NCBI GenBank assembly: GCA_949738935.1 | Contig: CATJCJ010000307.1 | Coordinates: 1-33,752 of the forward strand | DNA length: 33,752 bases | From: an uncultured Eubacteriales bacterium | GTDB taxonomy: Bacteria; Bacillota; Clostridia; Lachnospirales; CAG-274 | Direction of reading: 5' to 3' | Part shown: positions 16,504 to 24,615 of the stretch, in pieces | How positions within the stretch are numbered: position 1 is the stretch's first letter | Layout of the letters: every line of letters begins with the position of its first letter | The notes under the pieces: model-generated | What the model was told of the DNA's origin: nothing | What the model saw: the letters and a program-made list of their open reading frames with translations, nothing else | Databases searched by the model: none | Position numbers and translations under genes: made by a program

Positions 16504-18774
16504 TTATTGATTTTTTAAATTAAATTCGGATATAAAACCTTTGAGCACAGAAACCATACTTGTAAGTTCCTCAGCGGCTGAGGCGGCTTCCTCAGACATT
16601 GATGAATTATTTGTGACAACTTTGTTAATTTGAGTGACTTCTGTTTTAATATCGGTGAGTGAGTGATATTGCTGTTGGCTTGAGTTATTTACATTATTTA
16701 TGATTTCAGCTACATTGTCAACAATGCCGGAAATTTCTTTTAGTTGTTTGGCAGCGTTATTGGCTATTTGCGTACCTTCATCAACTTTTTCTATGGTTGT
16801 GTTAATAAGTTCCGCTGTTTCTTTTACAGCCTTATTGCTTCTTAAAGCGAGGCTTCTGACCTCATCGGCGACAACGCTGAAACCTTTTCCGAAAGAACCA
16901 GCTCTTGCCGCCTCAATAGCCGCGTTAAGAGCGAGAAGATTGGTTTGAAAGGCGATTTCCTCAATAACACTTATAATGTTTTCAATATTTAAAGATGCTT
17001 CGTTTATTGAGGACATTGCCTCAACCATATTGTCCATATCGTTATTTTCAGTTTCAATTTTGTTCTTTACAACATTTGTCATTTGATTTGCCTCAACAGT
17101 GCTTGTTGATGTATATTTTGACTGTTCGGAAATTTTTTCAAAGTTATGGACAATTGTATTAAGTGACGCGGATTGCGTTGACGCTCCAATAGCGAGAGAG
17201 TTGCTTGTGTCAGCGATGCTGTTGGCGCCGGCTGATACTTGTTCAGCGGAATTATCAATTTGCTCAATAAGTATGTTAAAATTGTTTATTATAAGAGTGA
17301 GAGCCGATTTTATTTCGTTAAAGTCGCCTTTATACTCAATATCAATAGAAACGTTAAGGTCTTTTTCCGCCATTTTTGTAAGTATTTCGGAAATATTTTT
17401 AATGTAAATTTTTAAACTTTGTATGGTGGAGTTGATAGCGTTTTGCATAACTTGGAAGTTTCCTTTGAAATCACCGTCAAGGTAAACATTGAAGTTGGCG
17501 TTTTCAACTTCTTTGAGTATTTTGCACGTTTTATTGATAGGTTCTTCTACAGTCGAGACAAGTTTATTTAGATTTTCGATTATATCTCTCCAGTCTCCGG
17601 TATATATACTTGAATCGGCTCGTACGGTAAGATTTCCGGAAATGACTTCTGTAATAAGTCTTAATAAATCCGAGTTAATACTTTTTAGAGTATTTTTAAA
17701 TATATCAAGCTGAACTTGAAATTCAGCTTTTTCGCCTTGAAACTCAGGAGTTTTATATTTAAAATTGCCGCCGGCGTACTCTTTTATACTGTTTAAAATA
17801 GACCAAGTGTCTGACTCAAAAATATTAAGCATTTGATTTATCGCCTCAACAGTGTCTTTGTAAGCTCCTTTATAATTGTCAGTGTTAATTCGGTCGGAAA
17901 GAGAACCTTTTTCTATGTTTGAGTATATATTTGACACTTCGTTTGTAATATCTTTAAAACCATATATTACGGATATAATATTATCGGAAAGTTTCCCTAT
18001 CTCATCGGTTGTGTTAATGTTAAAATCAATATCAAAGTTTCCTTCCGCGGCATTTGTGGAGAGACTTGTAATTCGTTTAATAGGTTTGACAATAAATGAT
18101 GATATTATAAGCCCTAAAACTATTGCCATAAAACATACAACAGTGCCTAAAACAATCATAATTAAAGAGCTTGTTACAGACATATCGTATGCGTCACTTG
18201 TACTTTTTTTTGATTCCTCATAAGATATGTACATAAGTTCGTCAATATATCCGTCGATTTCCTCTTGAACGGCGGCAATAGTCATATCTGTTTTTATTAA
18301 AGCCTCCAAATCGTTGTTATGACAATGTTTTATAATCAAGTCAATTATCTCGGAGTATTTATCATAAGTCTCGACTATATCGTCGGTTATCGCTGTTTGA
18401 ATAATATAATCATCATCGGGGGAAGCGTAAACCCCTCTTGAGCTTTTTCTGTATAGCTCGACGGAAATAATAATATCATCAAGATTATTGTAAATATTTT
18501 CTTCAGCTATGTTCAAAGCGCTGCTATTTTTGTAATTGTATCTTGCCGCTGTAATTTCTTTGTTTGTATCGGATATTAGGGCGTTAATATCGCTTGCCAC
18601 ACTATATCTGTATTCAGCTCCGCTGATTGCTTGTTCGTATTTTTCCGAAACGGTTTTTGAGATAAAACTGTTTATAATAAGCAAGAGCATAAATAAAATG
18701 ACAGTTATACCTATGGAACAAAGAATTTTTATACGTATGGGTAAGTTTAAGCAGAAATTTTTAAATCCTCTCAT
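16504..18774 (-). CDS. Methyl-accepting chemotaxis protein with tandem HAMP-like repeats
   Basis: A 756-residue membrane chemoreceptor. Membrane segment 1 is at about residues 16-37, an extracellular helical sensor region follows (about 38-197), and membrane segment 2 is at about 198-226. A HAMP domain ([11 protein letters not shown]...) comes next. Then at least five HAMP-like units follow between about 285 and 500, each with a pattern like G.L...I....Y.GD, for example [17 protein letters not shown] and [16 protein letters not shown]. The signalling domain holds the conserved hairpin tip [23 protein letters not shown] near 598-640, which binds CheA/CheW. ATG with AAGGAGG upstream. The gene starts 27 bases after an orphan TRAP-type binding protein, suggesting one transcript. 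The ligand is unknown. No CheR/CheB-tethering pentapeptide is seen at the C-terminus. Confidence 0.95.
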   Translation of the reverse strand: MRGFKNFCLNLPIRIKILCSIGITVILFMLLLIINSFISKTVSEKYEQAISGAEYRYSVASDINALISDTNKEITAARYNYKNSSALNIAEENIYNNLDDIIISVELYRKSSRGVYASPDDDYIIQTAITDDIVETYDKYSEIIDLIIKHCHNNDLEALIKTDMTIAAVQEEIDGYIDELMYISYEESKKSTSDAYDMSVTSSLIMIVLGTVVCFMAIVLGLIISSFIVKPIKRITSLSTNAAEGNFDIDFNINTTDEIGKLSDNIISVIYGFKDITNEVSNIYSNIEKGSLSDRINTDNYKGAYKDTVEAINQMLNIFESDTWSILNSIKEYAGGNFKYKTPEFQGEKAEFQVQLDIFKNTLKSINSDLLRLITEVISGNLTVRADSSIYTGDWRDIIENLNKLVSTVEEPINKTCKILKEVENANFNVYLDGDFKGNFQVMQNAINSTIQSLKIYIKNISEILTKMAEKDLNVSIDIEYKGDFNEIKSALTLIINNFNILIEQIDNSAEQVSAGANSIADTSNSLAIGASTQSASLNTIVHNFEKISEQSKYTSTSTVEANQMTNVVKNKIETENNDMDNMVEAMSSINEASLNIENIISVIEEIAFQTNLLALNAAIEAARAGSFGKGFSVVADEVRSLALRSNKAVKETAELINTTIEKVDEGTQIANNAAKQLKEISGIVDNVAEIINNVNNSSQQQYHSLTDIKTEVTQINKVVTNNSSMSEEAASAAEELTSMVSVLKGFISEFNLKNQ

Positions 18775-18801
18775 AAATTTTGCCTCCTTAAATACGATAA
18801 A

Positions 18802-19914
18802 TTAAGCCATATCTTTAATTTGCTGTATAATGTCTTTATAATCAGCTCCAAATTCATCATATAAAGGCTCGCACGCTTTTTTTATTTCTTCCATTGCCGT
18901 ATCGCTAAGTTCAATAAATTTGGCTCCTTGTTTTTCAACCTTTTCTTTTGATTCGATTTCGCGTTTTTTCCATTGTTCGATTTCAAATTCTTGAGTCTGC
19001 TTCGCGCAATCTTTTATAATTTTTTGGTCGTCAGAAGAAAGATTGCTGAAAGTTTTCTCACTTCCGGCTAAAATTTCCGGAATTCTTGAATGAGAATCAA
19101 AAATATAGTAGGGCGCGTAATTGACATGTCCTAAGCTTTCGTATGTTGGAATATTGTTTTCGGCGCCGTCTAAAATGCCTTGCTCAATAGCGTTATTGAT
19201 ATCACCCATAGGCATATCTTTTGGTTCTCCACCTAAAGCTTTCGCGAGCCCAAACATAAGGTCGTTATTTTGCATTCTGAAACGTAAACCCTTTATGTCA
19301 TTTAAAGATTTGATTTCTTTGTTCGCGAAAAAGTTTCTCGCTCCGCCGTCATACCAGGCAAGGCCTACAAGCTGAGCGTTTGAGACGCTTTCAAGCATTT
19401 GCTGTCCAAGGTCGCTGTTTAAAACTTTCCACATATGTTCTGAGTTTTCATATAAATACGGCAATGATAAAGCGTTTAAGTTTGGAGATGTTTTTGCCAT
19501 TGGTGAAACGCTTACTCGGGCGAAATCAATAGTACCGTTTTGCATACCTTCTATAACAGCGTTCTCATCTCCAAGTTTTCCATCAGAATAGACTTCAATA
19601 GTTATTTTTCCGTTCGTTTTTTGGTTGACAAGCTCAGCGAATTTTTTGTCCGCTAAGGTGGTTGGATAACCCTCAGCGTGAACTTCGGCAAGTCTTAATG
19701 TTACTTTATCATCAGTATTTATTGTTTTTTCATCTGATGCTGATACGGAAGTATCACCGTTTATAGCTAAAAGTTTTTTTCTGTCTCGAACCCTTGATTC
19801 TGCCACACTGCCTTGGTATCTTGAGTCTCTGCTGTCGGTTCTGTCAGTTGAGCCGCAGCCGGTTATGCCCAAAATTAATGTTAATAAAAGAAAAATTCCT
19901 AAAAGTTTTTTCAT
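18802..19914 (-). CDS. TRAP-type solute-binding lipoprotein, DctP family
   Basis: A 370-residue extracytoplasmic binding protein. It has a signal peptide with lipobox ITGC, so Cys20 should be lipidated and anchor it to the outer face of the membrane. An unusually polar linker of about 50 residues rich in Ser, Arg and Asp follows before the DctP domain (from about residue 73: VTLRLAEVHAEGYP). Family marks are GKITIEVYSDGKLGDE, IEGMQNGTIDFARVS, the ligand-carboxylate arginine region GLRFRMQNN and NAIEQGILDGAENN. TRAP systems normally have DctQ and DctM membrane subunits; none is found beside it. Its partner in the operon is a chemoreceptor, hinting at a sensory role. The ligand is probably an organic acid but cannot be stated. 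Confidence 0.93.
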   Translation of the reverse strand: MKKLLGIFLLLTLILGITGCGSTDRTDSRDSRYQGSVAESRVRDRKKLLAINGDTSVSASDEKTINTDDKVTLRLAEVHAEGYPTTLADKKFAELVNQKTNGKITIEVYSDGKLGDENAVIEGMQNGTIDFARVSVSPMAKTSPNLNALSLPYLYENSEHMWKVLNSDLGQQMLESVSNAQLVGLAWYDGGARNFFANKEIKSLNDIKGLRFRMQNNDLMFGLAKALGGEPKDMPMGDINNAIEQGILDGAENNIPTYESLGHVNYAPYYIFDSHSRIPEILAGSEKTFSNLSSDDQKIIKDCAKQTQEFEIEQWKKREIESKEKVEKQGAKFIELSDTAMEEIKKACEPLYDEFGADYKDIIQQIKDMA

Positions 19915-19947
19915 AAATTATACACCCTCTTAAAAAGTAGATTTGTA

Positions 19948-20037
19948 TTAGACCTGTTCGATAATTTCCGCAATACCGCTTGGAAGACCTTTTCCGGTTA
20001 TACTTCTTCTGACAAAAGATTTTTTGCCGATAGCCAT
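19948..20037 (-). CDS. Possible 29-residue small protein or gene relic
   Basis: A short ATG-TAA frame in the gap between the HD-GYP gene and the binding-protein gene. It reads MAIGKKSFVRRSITGKGL... and ends EIIEQV. The codon choice looks like the neighbouring real genes, which is why I list it. There is no clear ribosome site before the ATG and an in-frame stop lies two codons upstream. It could be a genuine small protein or the remnant of a longer gene. I do not recognise it and assign no function. Confidence 0.25.
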   Translation of the reverse strand: MAIGKKSFVRRSITGKGLPSGIAEIIEQV

Positions 20038-20062
20038 CGCTTAGTTTACAGAACAATTCTAT

Positions 20063-21151
20063 TTAAATTAATTTTTCAATATATAAGTCTGGCGCACTGC
20101 ATAAGTCAATGAATTTTTGACCGATTTTAACAATAGGCTTTGACAAACTGTTTTGATTGATAAAAACAACTTCTCCTTCTTCTTGATTTGATAACATAAC
20201 TTTGCTTCCAATATAAGAAGACGCTATATGCTGTGAAAATATTTTGACATTTCCAACATCAAGAGCTCCATAGTAATTTTGCTCAAATTGTTTTAAGACT
20301 TCAAATGGGCATTTTCCTTGATGATATGCTCTGTTTGAAATCATCGCGTCATAAATATCGCAGACAGAAACGATTTTAGCGAATTTGTCTATTTTTTTTT
20401 CTTTTATCCCAAAAGGATATCCTGTACCATCAAGCTTTTCGTGGTGCATAAGAGCGGAAAGCTTAATTTGGTCGGGAATATCTTGGTCTATTAAAAGCAT
20501 ATAACCATAACTTGTGTGTTTTTGAATTTCATAAAACTCAGATTGAGTAAGTTTCCCTTTTTTGTTTAAGATATTGTCATCTACCATAGTTTTGCCAACA
20601 TCATGAAGAATGCCGGCTATCGTAATATCTCGTTTTTCTTCATAAGGCATATTAGTCCACTCAGCAAATAAATAACATAATATGGAAACATTTATTGAAT
20701 GTCTGTAAGTGTAGTTGTCAGACTCATAAAGATTATAAATATAATTGACCACATCGCTTTTGCAACTGACTTCGCTTAAAATATTGGTCGCGCTGCTGTA
20801 TAGATTTGAGACGGATATTTTTTTACCATCCAATATCTCTCCAAAATTATCTTTTATTTGGTCAACGCAGCTATTGTAATTTTTAACGAATTTTTTAAAT
20901 TCCTTTTTCTCAGTGAGAGCTTTTTCACGCTCTTTCTCAAAATCATAATCATCGTCAATATCAAAAGGAGTGGCGTTTATTTGTTCGTAAACATATATAT
21001 ACTCAATAAAATTTTTTTTTAACTTATCAATGTCTTTATCAGATAATAAGTGTCCCTTAACAAAAATAATCACTCCGCTTTTTGAGACAATATTTTTCGC
21101 GAGAATCATATTGGTTGTGACATCTTTTATAAGAACTTTTTTAAAATCCAT
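20063..21151 (-). CDS. HD-GYP domain phosphohydrolase (putative c-di-GMP phosphodiesterase)
   Basis: A 362-residue cytoplasmic protein. The N-terminal 120 residues resemble the small domains preceding HD-GYP modules, including VTTNMILAKNIVSKSG. The HD-GYP core (about 150-300) has RHSINVSILCYLFAEW, the metal-binding HDVGK, then QKHTSYGYMLL, HHEKLDGTGYPFG and CDIYDAMISNRAYH. Such domains usually break down cyclic di-GMP; the GYP triad is intact, so activity is plausible. A short C-terminal domain (GSKVMLSNQEEGEVV...) resembles a small beta-fold seen in related proteins. ATG with AAAGGTGAT seven bases upstream. It lies on the same strand as the binding protein and chemoreceptor, 148 bases before them, and may share a motility-related role. 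Confidence 0.93.
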   Translation of the reverse strand: MDFKKVLIKDVTTNMILAKNIVSKSGVIIFVKGHLLSDKDIDKLKKNFIEYIYVYEQINATPFDIDDDYDFEKEREKALTEKKEFKKFVKNYNSCVDQIKDNFGEILDGKKISVSNLYSSATNILSEVSCKSDVVNYIYNLYESDNYTYRHSINVSILCYLFAEWTNMPYEEKRDITIAGILHDVGKTMVDDNILNKKGKLTQSEFYEIQKHTSYGYMLLIDQDIPDQIKLSALMHHEKLDGTGYPFGIKEKKIDKFAKIVSVCDIYDAMISNRAYHQGKCPFEVLKQFEQNYYGALDVGNVKIFSQHIASSYIGSKVMLSNQEEGEVVFINQNSLSKPIVKIGQKFIDLCSAPDLYIEKLI

Positions 21152-21180
21152 TAAAAATCACCTTTGTAATATGTTAGAGG

Positions 21181-21365
21181 AATACCGACAAATTAAAATT
21201 ACGAGGATTTAATCAGAGTGTATCTGAAAACCTTATGCCAGCAGTTAAAAATATATAAAACCCTGTTTTTCAAGGGTTATTTTTGTTCTATCAAAAATAA
21301 AATATCCAAAAAATTATTATAAATTGAAACGCTTTAATTTTGTTTTACCTGAATTTGCCGGTATT
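21181..21365. repeat. Pair of AATACCG-type inverted repeats flanking the 185-base gap
   Basis: AATACCGACAAATT (21181-21194) and its inverse AATTTGCCGGTATT (21352-21365) match at 13 of 14 positions. One lies just ahead of the HD-GYP ribosome site, the other directly after the aminotransferase stop codon. A separate terminator hairpin lies between them. The same motif recurs near 22654-22702 and 24676-24717. Confidence 0.6.
21247..21280 (-). terminator. Rho-independent terminator after the aminotransferase gene
   Basis: On the minus strand AACCCTTG, a five-A loop and CAGGGTT form a 7-8 base-pair stem followed by TTATATATTTTT. It lies about 90 bases after the aminotransferase stop and before the HD-GYP gene. 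On the plus strand a T-rich run also follows, but no plus gene needs it. Confidence 0.75.
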
Positions 21366-21368
21366 TCT

Positions 21369-22565
21369 TTAAAAGTTTTCTTTGACAAATTTTTCTATTC
21401 TATCAATACCTTTAACAATATGTTCCATTGAAATGGCGTAGGATAATCGTATATAATTTTCAAAACCAAAAGAATCGCAGGGAACTACCGCTACTTTATA
21501 TCTGTCTAACAAAATTTTCGCTACATCGCTGGCATTGTTGATTTTTATTCCAAAGACTTCTTTTCCGCACATTTTTGAAGTGTCAACAAAAAGATAAAAA
21601 GCGCCTTTTGGAAGCAGAGAGCTTAAAAAAGGAATATCTGAAACTCTTTGCGCGGCGTAATCTCTTCGACGTTTGAATTCATTAACCATTTCTAAAACGG
21701 TGTCTTGATTGCCTAACAACGCCTCAACAGCCGCTTTTTGAGCAATGGAATTTATGTTTGAGGTACTGTGGCTTTGTATATTTGCCATAATTTTTGCTAT
21801 TTCTTTTGACGACGCGGTATAGCCGACTCTCCAGCCTGTCATGGCGTAGCTTTTTGAAAGTCCGTTGACAACTATTGTTCGGTCATAAGTGGTTTTTCCT
21901 AAAGAAGCGATACTTGTGTGATTTAATTTACCGCTGTATGTAAATTTCTCATATATTTCATCAGAAATTATAAATATATCGCGTTCATCGGCAAAATCAG
22001 CTATTACTTGAAGCTCAGGGGGAGAATATACCATTCCTGACGGATTGCAGGGAGAGTTTAAAATAATCGCTTTTGTTTTATCGGAAAAATTGTTTTCAAG
22101 AAGTTTTTTTGTAACTTTAAAGCAATTTTCTTTTTCGGTTTTTACAATGATGGGAGTACCGCCGGCAAGTTTGACAATTTCTGGATAACTTACCCAGTAC
22201 GGTGAGGGAATGATAACTTCATCTTCGGGATTTAATATAGCTATAAAGGCGTTTAGCAGTGCTTGTTTGCTCCCGTTTGAAATAACAATTTGCTCATAAT
22301 CATAATAAAGATTATTATCTCTTTTTAACTTATCACAAACAGCTTTTCTTAGTTCCTCAATACCGGCTCCTGGTGTATACCTTGTAAAATTATCGTTTAT
22401 GGCTTTAATCGCCGCTTCTTTGACAGACTCAGAAGTATTAAAGTCAGGCTCTCCAGCGCCGAAAATAATAATATCATTTCCATCAGCGTTCATTTTGTTG
22501 GCGATTTCAAGTATGTTTAATGTTTCTGATGGTTTAATCTGTAAAGCTCTTTTTGATAAATTCAT
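21369..22565 (-). CDS. Pyridoxal-phosphate aminotransferase, class I/II (aspartate aminotransferase-like)
   Basis: A 398-residue fold-type I aminotransferase of the AspB subgroup. It opens MNLSKRALQIKPSETL, and shows FGAGEPDFNT, SNGSKQALLNA, the active-site tyrosine stretch SPYWVSYPEI, NSPCNPSGMVY, SDEIYEKFTY, and the PLP lysine in NGLSKSYAMTGWRVGY; the C-terminal substrate arginine region is ENYIRLSYA. It probably transfers amino groups between aspartate and 2-oxoglutarate, but the subgroup also includes aromatic and prephenate aminotransferases, so specificity is uncertain. A GTG at 22574 opens the frame, but the GGCGGTGAT ribosome site overlaps it and sits properly before the ATG at 22565. 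It follows two palindromes and is probably transcribed alone. Confidence 0.93.
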   Translation of the reverse strand: MNLSKRALQIKPSETLNILEIANKMNADGNDIIIFGAGEPDFNTSESVKEAAIKAINDNFTRYTPGAGIEELRKAVCDKLKRDNNLYYDYEQIVISNGSKQALLNAFIAILNPEDEVIIPSPYWVSYPEIVKLAGGTPIIVKTEKENCFKVTKKLLENNFSDKTKAIILNSPCNPSGMVYSPPELQVIADFADERDIFIISDEIYEKFTYSGKLNHTSIASLGKTTYDRTIVVNGLSKSYAMTGWRVGYTASSKEIAKIMANIQSHSTSNINSIAQKAAVEALLGNQDTVLEMVNEFKRRRDYAAQRVSDIPFLSSLLPKGAFYLFVDTSKMCGKEVFGIKINNASDVAKILLDRYKVAVVPCDSFGFENYIRLSYAISMEHIVKGIDRIEKFVKENF

Positions 22566-22604
22566 TTCAATCACCGCCTTAGATATTATTTATAATTATA
22601 TTAT

Positions 22605-22702
22605 TATATCGGTAAATAGTTTTATGTAGTTTTATGGCGATACCGATATATGAGCAATACCGCACAATTATAATTTTATGGATTTAAATTGCGCGGTATT
22701 GC
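22605..22702. repeat. Two adjacent palindromes upstream of the aminotransferase gene
   Basis: First: TATATCGGTA (22605-22614) and TACCGATATA (22641-22650), perfect 10-base arms. Second: GCAATACCGCACAATT (22654-22669) and AATTGCGCGGTATTGC (22687-22702), 15 of 16 matching. Both lie in the 198-base gap between the dipeptidase 3' end and the aminotransferase start. Neither is followed by a proper T-run on the minus strand, so a simple terminator is unlikely. The second shares its AATACCG core with repeats at 21181-21365 and 24676-24717. Confidence 0.7.
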
Positions 22703-22763
22703 CTATAATATAATTTTATAACATTTTGAAAACATTTGCAAGGTGAAAATCACTTTTTTGCAG

Positions 22764-23693
22764 TCAAAGCAAATTATTTTTAAAGAATTGTAAAAAATTC
22801 TCTCTTATTATTTTATCCGCGATAATTTTGTTGAAACTGAGTTTTAGTTTTTTATATAGTTTGTTTATGTCTGAGATTTCCGAAATATCAGAGGGGAGTA
22901 TGTCAATGCCGTCAAAATCGCATCCTATGCCTAGAACGTCTTCACCCGCGATATTGATAATATAATTTATATGTTTAATTATTGAGTCAAAATTGGCTTT
23001 TCCATTATTTTCCAAGAAATACGGATACAGGTTTATTCCTATTATGCCTTTTCTTCTTGAGATTTCTTTTATTTGTTCATCGGATAGATTTCTTAAGTTG
23101 CCGCAAATATTTTTTGAGTTGGAATGACTTGCTATAAAAGGTTTGTCTGATATATCACATATATCCCAGAATCCTTTTTCATTAAGATGCGAAACGTCAA
23201 TAATTCCATTTAGTTTATTTAATATATGAACAGTTTCTTTTCCAAAAGGCTTTAAACCTTTGTCAATTTTTGTTGCGGCTCCATATCCGATATCATTCTC
23301 ATAATTCCATGTAAGAGTAAATATTCTCACACCTTGTTTAAAAAGATTATATATATTTTCAGGATTTCCCTCGAAAGCTTCTCCTCCCTCAATTCCTAAG
23401 ATACCGCTTATTTTTTTGTTTTTTATGTTTTCGGATATATCTGAAAATGTTTTCGCTATTTTAATGTAATTATTGTTTTTGTTTATTTCATCTTTAAAAA
23501 AATGTATTGCCTCTAAAGTATAGGAATATGCTTTTTTTAACTTTTCTTTTTCCAGCCAGACTGAAAAAACCTCAATCGGAGATTTAAACTTTTTTAATCT
23601 TTTTATATCAATATGACAGTTATTCTCAAAAAGATTTTCTTTCCTTTTTAAAGCTGTTGTTATTGTATCACAATGTCCGTCTACAAAAAACAT
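22764..23693 (-). CDS. Membrane dipeptidase family (peptidase M19)
   Basis: A 309-residue zinc dipeptidase of the renal dipeptidase type, a metal-dependent TIM-barrel amidohydrolase. The metal-binding marks are VDGHCDT at the N-terminus, the bridging glutamate in GIEGGEAFEG, DVSHLNEKGFWD, the histidine in IASHSNS, and GIGCDFDGID near the end. Despite the family name, no signal peptide is seen, so it should be cytoplasmic; it likely cleaves dipeptides, possibly with D-residues. ATG with AGGAGGG upstream. It is divergent from the DUF1540 gene, and I find no clear promoter. It is somewhat shorter than many M19 members (about 310-400). Confidence 0.92.
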   Translation of the reverse strand: MFFVDGHCDTITTALKRKENLFENNCHIDIKRLKKFKSPIEVFSVWLEKEKLKKAYSYTLEAIHFFKDEINKNNNYIKIAKTFSDISENIKNKKISGILGIEGGEAFEGNPENIYNLFKQGVRIFTLTWNYENDIGYGAATKIDKGLKPFGKETVHILNKLNGIIDVSHLNEKGFWDICDISDKPFIASHSNSKNICGNLRNLSDEQIKEISRRKGIIGINLYPYFLENNGKANFDSIIKHINYIINIAGEDVLGIGCDFDGIDILPSDISEISDINKLYKKLKLSFNKIIADKIIRENFLQFFKNNLL

Positions 23694-23812
23694 TATATCC
23701 CTCCTATTTGATTTTTTAAAAATTGAAATTATTTCTTTAATGAGCAGTGAATAAAAATTTTACGTTTAGGTAATAATTAAAACATAAGATTTAAAGAAAC
23801 AATGATTAGACA

Positions 23813-23860
23813 CCAATCGGCGTTTCATTACTTCTTATATCGAAAGGAAACGCTGATTGG
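23813..23860. repeat. 14-bp-stem hairpin between divergent dipeptidase and DUF1540 genes
   Basis: CCAATCGGCGTTTC (23813-23826) and GAAACGCTGATTGG (23847-23860) pair along all 14 positions if one G-U pair is allowed, with a 20-base loop. Partial pairing extends outward (ATTA blocks). It lies about 80 bases ahead of the DUF1540 start. The rest of the 245-base intergenic region shows no other strong feature. Confidence 0.7.
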
Positions 23861-23938
23861 TTTAATGAAGTCTTACTATGACGAGTTTTGCCTTTTGGTA
23901 TTTCCATATAATTACTTTATTATACAGGAGGTGGTAAT

Positions 23939-24109
23939 ATGTCATGTGCCGGAAGTCAGGCGATAAAATGCCGCGTTGAGTCTTGTAAGCATCACGACAA
24001 CTCTGATTATTGTAAATTAACCGATATTGTGGTTGGCTGTGATAAGAGAGAGGCGAAAGACGCTTGTGAAACCGAGTGTAAAAGCTTTGAGTGTGATTGT
24101 GGTTGTTAA
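23939..24109 (+). CDS. DUF1540 small cysteine-rich protein
   Basis: A 56-residue protein with ten cysteines, beginning MSCAGSQAIKCRVESCKHHD. The pattern C.V.SC.......YC.L..I.VGC near the start and the later EC.SFEC matches the DUF1540 family, common in Clostridia and of unknown function. The cysteine spacing suggests metal binding. The ATG follows a strong AGGAGGTGG site. It is a single-gene unit: a hairpin lies upstream and a strong terminator 80 bases downstream. The C-terminal CDCGC is an added cysteine cluster. Confidence 0.9.
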   Translation: MSCAGSQAIKCRVESCKHHDNSDYCKLTDIVVGCDKREAKDACETECKSFECDCGC

Positions 24110-24188
24110 TGAGCTTAACCCAACAGTGATTTCTTAGATTTTAAATTCAAAAATTCCCCTATACTTTATTCATATTTTCAAAATAAAG

Positions 24189-24227
24189 GACGCTTTAAAA
24201 TTTTAAGTGATTTTAAGGCGTCTTTTT
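24189..24227 (+). terminator. Rho-independent terminator after the DUF1540 gene
   Basis: GACGCTTTAAAA (24189-24200) pairs with TTTTAAGGCGTC (24211-24222) over 12 positions with one G-U pair, and TTTTT follows. It separates the DUF1540 gene from the trp promoter that starts 13 bases later. Confidence 0.9.
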
Positions 24228-24239
24228 CTAAAAAAACTC

Positions 24240-24268
24240 TTTACAAATAAAAATTTAAGTGGTATAAT
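24240..24268 (+). promoter_or_regulatory. Sigma-A type promoter of the trp operon
   Basis: TTTACA (24240-24245), a 17-base spacer, and TATAAT (24263-24268) with an extended TG one base before it. Transcription should start near 24275. A perfect inverted repeat, ATTCAATTT (24271-24279) and AAATTGAAT (24295-24303), lies right at the expected start and could be an operator or a 5'-end hairpin. Confidence 0.88.
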
Positions 24269-24360
24269 ATATTCAATTTAAAAATAATGCCGATAAATTG
24301 AATATGCTGATTCGAGTTGATTGGCTTGGATAAGCAGGTTTGTCAGTGTTTTTATAAATA

Positions 24361-24615
24361 AATTAAAGTCTTTGATTGAAAAGAGTACCTTTTTGCGGAT
24401 GTTACAGAGAGTCGGCGGTGGTGTAAGCCGATACGGAAGCTTTTTGGGAATGGGTTCATGAGATGTCGGGCGAAAAATTTTTTTGAGTAGCTTTGAACGT
24501 GTCCTCGCGTTATAGAGGTAAGGTATGTTTGTATCTGATTTTTTTGATGCTTTTTTTGCATTGGGTGGCTTATAACAAGGTATCTTGTCCCAATTGGGGT
24601 GAGGTGCTTTTTTTT
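24361..24615 (+). promoter_or_regulatory. T-box leader, tRNA-Trp specific
   Basis: A T-box riboswitch that should let transcription into trpE proceed when uncharged tRNA-Trp binds. Stem I shows the AGTA box in AAGAGTACC (near 24380), the AGAGAGT element (24406-24412) paired through GTCGGC and GCCGAT around the GGTGGTG loop, and GGAA on the return strand. The specifier loop has GAA followed by TGG at 24451-24453, the tryptophan codon, and then a purine. A CCTC/GAGG hairpin follows near 24503-24518. The T-box core is GGGTGGC (24563-24569); its TGGC can pair with the GCCA end of tRNA-Trp. The canonical ACCGCG is replaced by ATAACAAGG, matched by CTTGT downstream. The leader begins about 85 bases after the predicted transcription start. 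Confidence 0.93.
24580..24615 (+). terminator. Regulated terminator of the trp T-box
   Basis: GTATCTTGTCCC pairs with GGGGTGAGGTGC through Watson-Crick and several G-U pairs, and is followed by eight T. The 5' arm ends in CTTGTCCC, which overlaps the antiterminator partner of GGGTGGC as in standard T-box switches. Confidence 0.9.

Noticed and set aside
19844-20056. A 70-codon minus-strand frame overlapping the start of the binding-protein gene
   Set aside because: It runs out of frame through the signal peptide of a clear gene and has no ribosome site or recognisable sequence.
21181-22702. CRISPR array from the repeated AATACCG motifs
   Set aside because: The repeats are inverted pairs with irregular spacing, not regularly spaced direct repeats, and there are no cas genes.
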